NCBI GenBank assembly: GCA_029237695.1
Contig: CM055272.1
Coordinates: 37,228,901-37,292,900 of the forward strand
Source of the DNA: Conchocele bisecta
Lineage: Eukaryota > Mollusca > Bivalvia > Lucinida > Thyasiridae
Length of the DNA stretch: 64,000 bases
Direction: 5' to 3'
The notes beneath the pieces were generated by a model. That model was given only the letters and a program-made list of their open reading frames with translations, ran no database searches and was not told the origin of the DNA. Of the stretch, positions 63,267 through 64,000 are shown piece by piece. The stretch's first letter is position 1, and the number at the start of each line of letters is the position of its first letter. The position numbers and the translations under genes were made by a program.

Positions 63267-64000
63267 TCACCTATTCTGTGTTTTGTTTATGACCGGTTTG
63301 TTTGTAAACAAGTAGCAAGTTATCGTCTGCGGACTATAGTCTATAACACTGTTGCCATTGCTTGCCACATACGTGTACTCGCCGGCATTTGCATCATTGC
63401 CAATTCGTCCATTTAAAATACGTAGTCCAGTCTGTTTGCATAAGTTAAGCAATGAAATACCGTTATCATTCGGACGCACTTTGTCTTTTGAAGAACGTGG
63501 CAATGGCATATCAATAATACAGTCATCGGGTAGTACATTTATGTGGTCTGCAGTATCAAATAATACAAAATCCGAGTCATCTGATGTACGTGCATTAAAA
63601 TCGCCACAAAGCATAAAAGTACACATGCCATTGGTATTGCTATCAATTTCTGCCATACAATTCAAGATACGATACAAATATTGGTTTGCAACATAGTACT
63701 TCTACTGGTGCCTGCAGGTAATACATAGCATAAACATAAATATAAGTCATGTTGTAGATTTAACAAGTTTCCGTTAATTTTAAGCCAGATAATATCATCC
63801 TCAATTTTTTTAACAGTATATCTGGCGTAATGTACGAGTTTCGAACATAAATAATAATGCCTCCCGAGTCACGCTTAGAACAAACTATCTTTTCACGCCG
63901 ATTCACATGAAAATGTGTAAAACCAGTAACATTTAAATCGACCATGTTATTTGCCCATGTTTCCGTCAATATTACTATATGTGAATGAATTTTTTTTGAG
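63267..64000 (-). pseudogene. Endonuclease (EEP/APE-like) domain of a non-LTR-type element, 5-prime part beyond the window
   Basis: EEP nucleases nick target DNA for LINE-type retrotransposition. The upstream piece (63969 down to about 63790) begins LTETWANN, with the catalytic Glu of the TETW motif, and has SGGIIIYVRNSY. A frameshift at an A run near 63805 leads to a register reading DDIIWLKING, and another shift near 63690 leads to the second piece (63677 to 63267). That piece has CGDFNAR (D26, N28), RPNDNGISLLNLC, GLRILNGRIGND and NSVIDY (D113). The final S-D-H motif is missing because the homology stops after VIDY at about 63335. No reverse transcriptase follows, so the copy is 3-prime truncated or rearranged. 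It continues past 64000. Confidence 0.8.

Overview
The window looks like intergenic or intronic DNA of a bivalve mollusc. It is AT-rich and packed with foldback elements, minisatellites and transposon relics. Repeats I associate with bivalve genomes are present: the 8.45-10.5 kb repeat with AGCTCACCTGAGC-type ends, and short palindromes around GATGAGCCGGCTCG and GATCAGCCTGTGC. The genus cannot be fixed from sequence alone; a heterodont clam or dreissenid mussel is a guess. I see no convincing host exon. Every coding trace I can support is transposon-derived and broken.

Layout. 1-4.4 kb: a 67-bp minisatellite, TA-flanked and TTAA-flanked foldback elements, and hairpin elements. 4.47-8.43 kb: a MITE with 5-bp target duplications, then a matryoshka in which one palindromic MITE (4957-8424) is split by two insertions, the second carrying another copy of the same MITE. 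8.45-10.5 kb: a repeat built from units of about 0.4-0.45 kb. 10.5-27.3 kb: many MITE copies, a foldback element with 21-bp internal repeats, G-run elements and anonymous AT-rich DNA. 27.3-34.9 kb: a composite transposon with 4-bp target duplications, holding a mariner transposase relic and, nested inside, a 4.4-kb element (locus A, 29787-34158). 35-40 kb: a cluster of TTAA MITEs and others. 40.09-46.56 kb: a 6.5-kb transposon (locus B) with long inverted repeats, inserted into a 71-bp minisatellite. 46.6-62 kb: minisatellites, nested MITEs and a 2.3-kb nested inverted repeat. 62.5-64 kb: a tRNA-headed SINE and, on the minus strand, a broken endonuclease domain of a non-LTR-type element running off the window.

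The most interesting content is loci A and B. They have unrelated termini but decayed versions of one large protein. Each has a transposase-like core in which D, H and a GS motif keep identical spacing (29 and 15 residues), followed by a region with the three acidic motifs of XPG/FEN-type nucleases. Locus A also has an eight-cysteine tail. With a 3-bp duplication at A and TA-rich junctions at B, this best fits an Academ-like DNA transposon carrying an XPG nuclease. That name is inference; the architecture is seen directly.

Target-site duplications can be read for several MITE families: TTAA (piggyBac-like), TA (mariner-like), 5 bp (three families) and 8 bp (one hAT-like copy). Two empty-site reconstructions, at 50964 and 40091, support the boundaries by using related repeats within the window.
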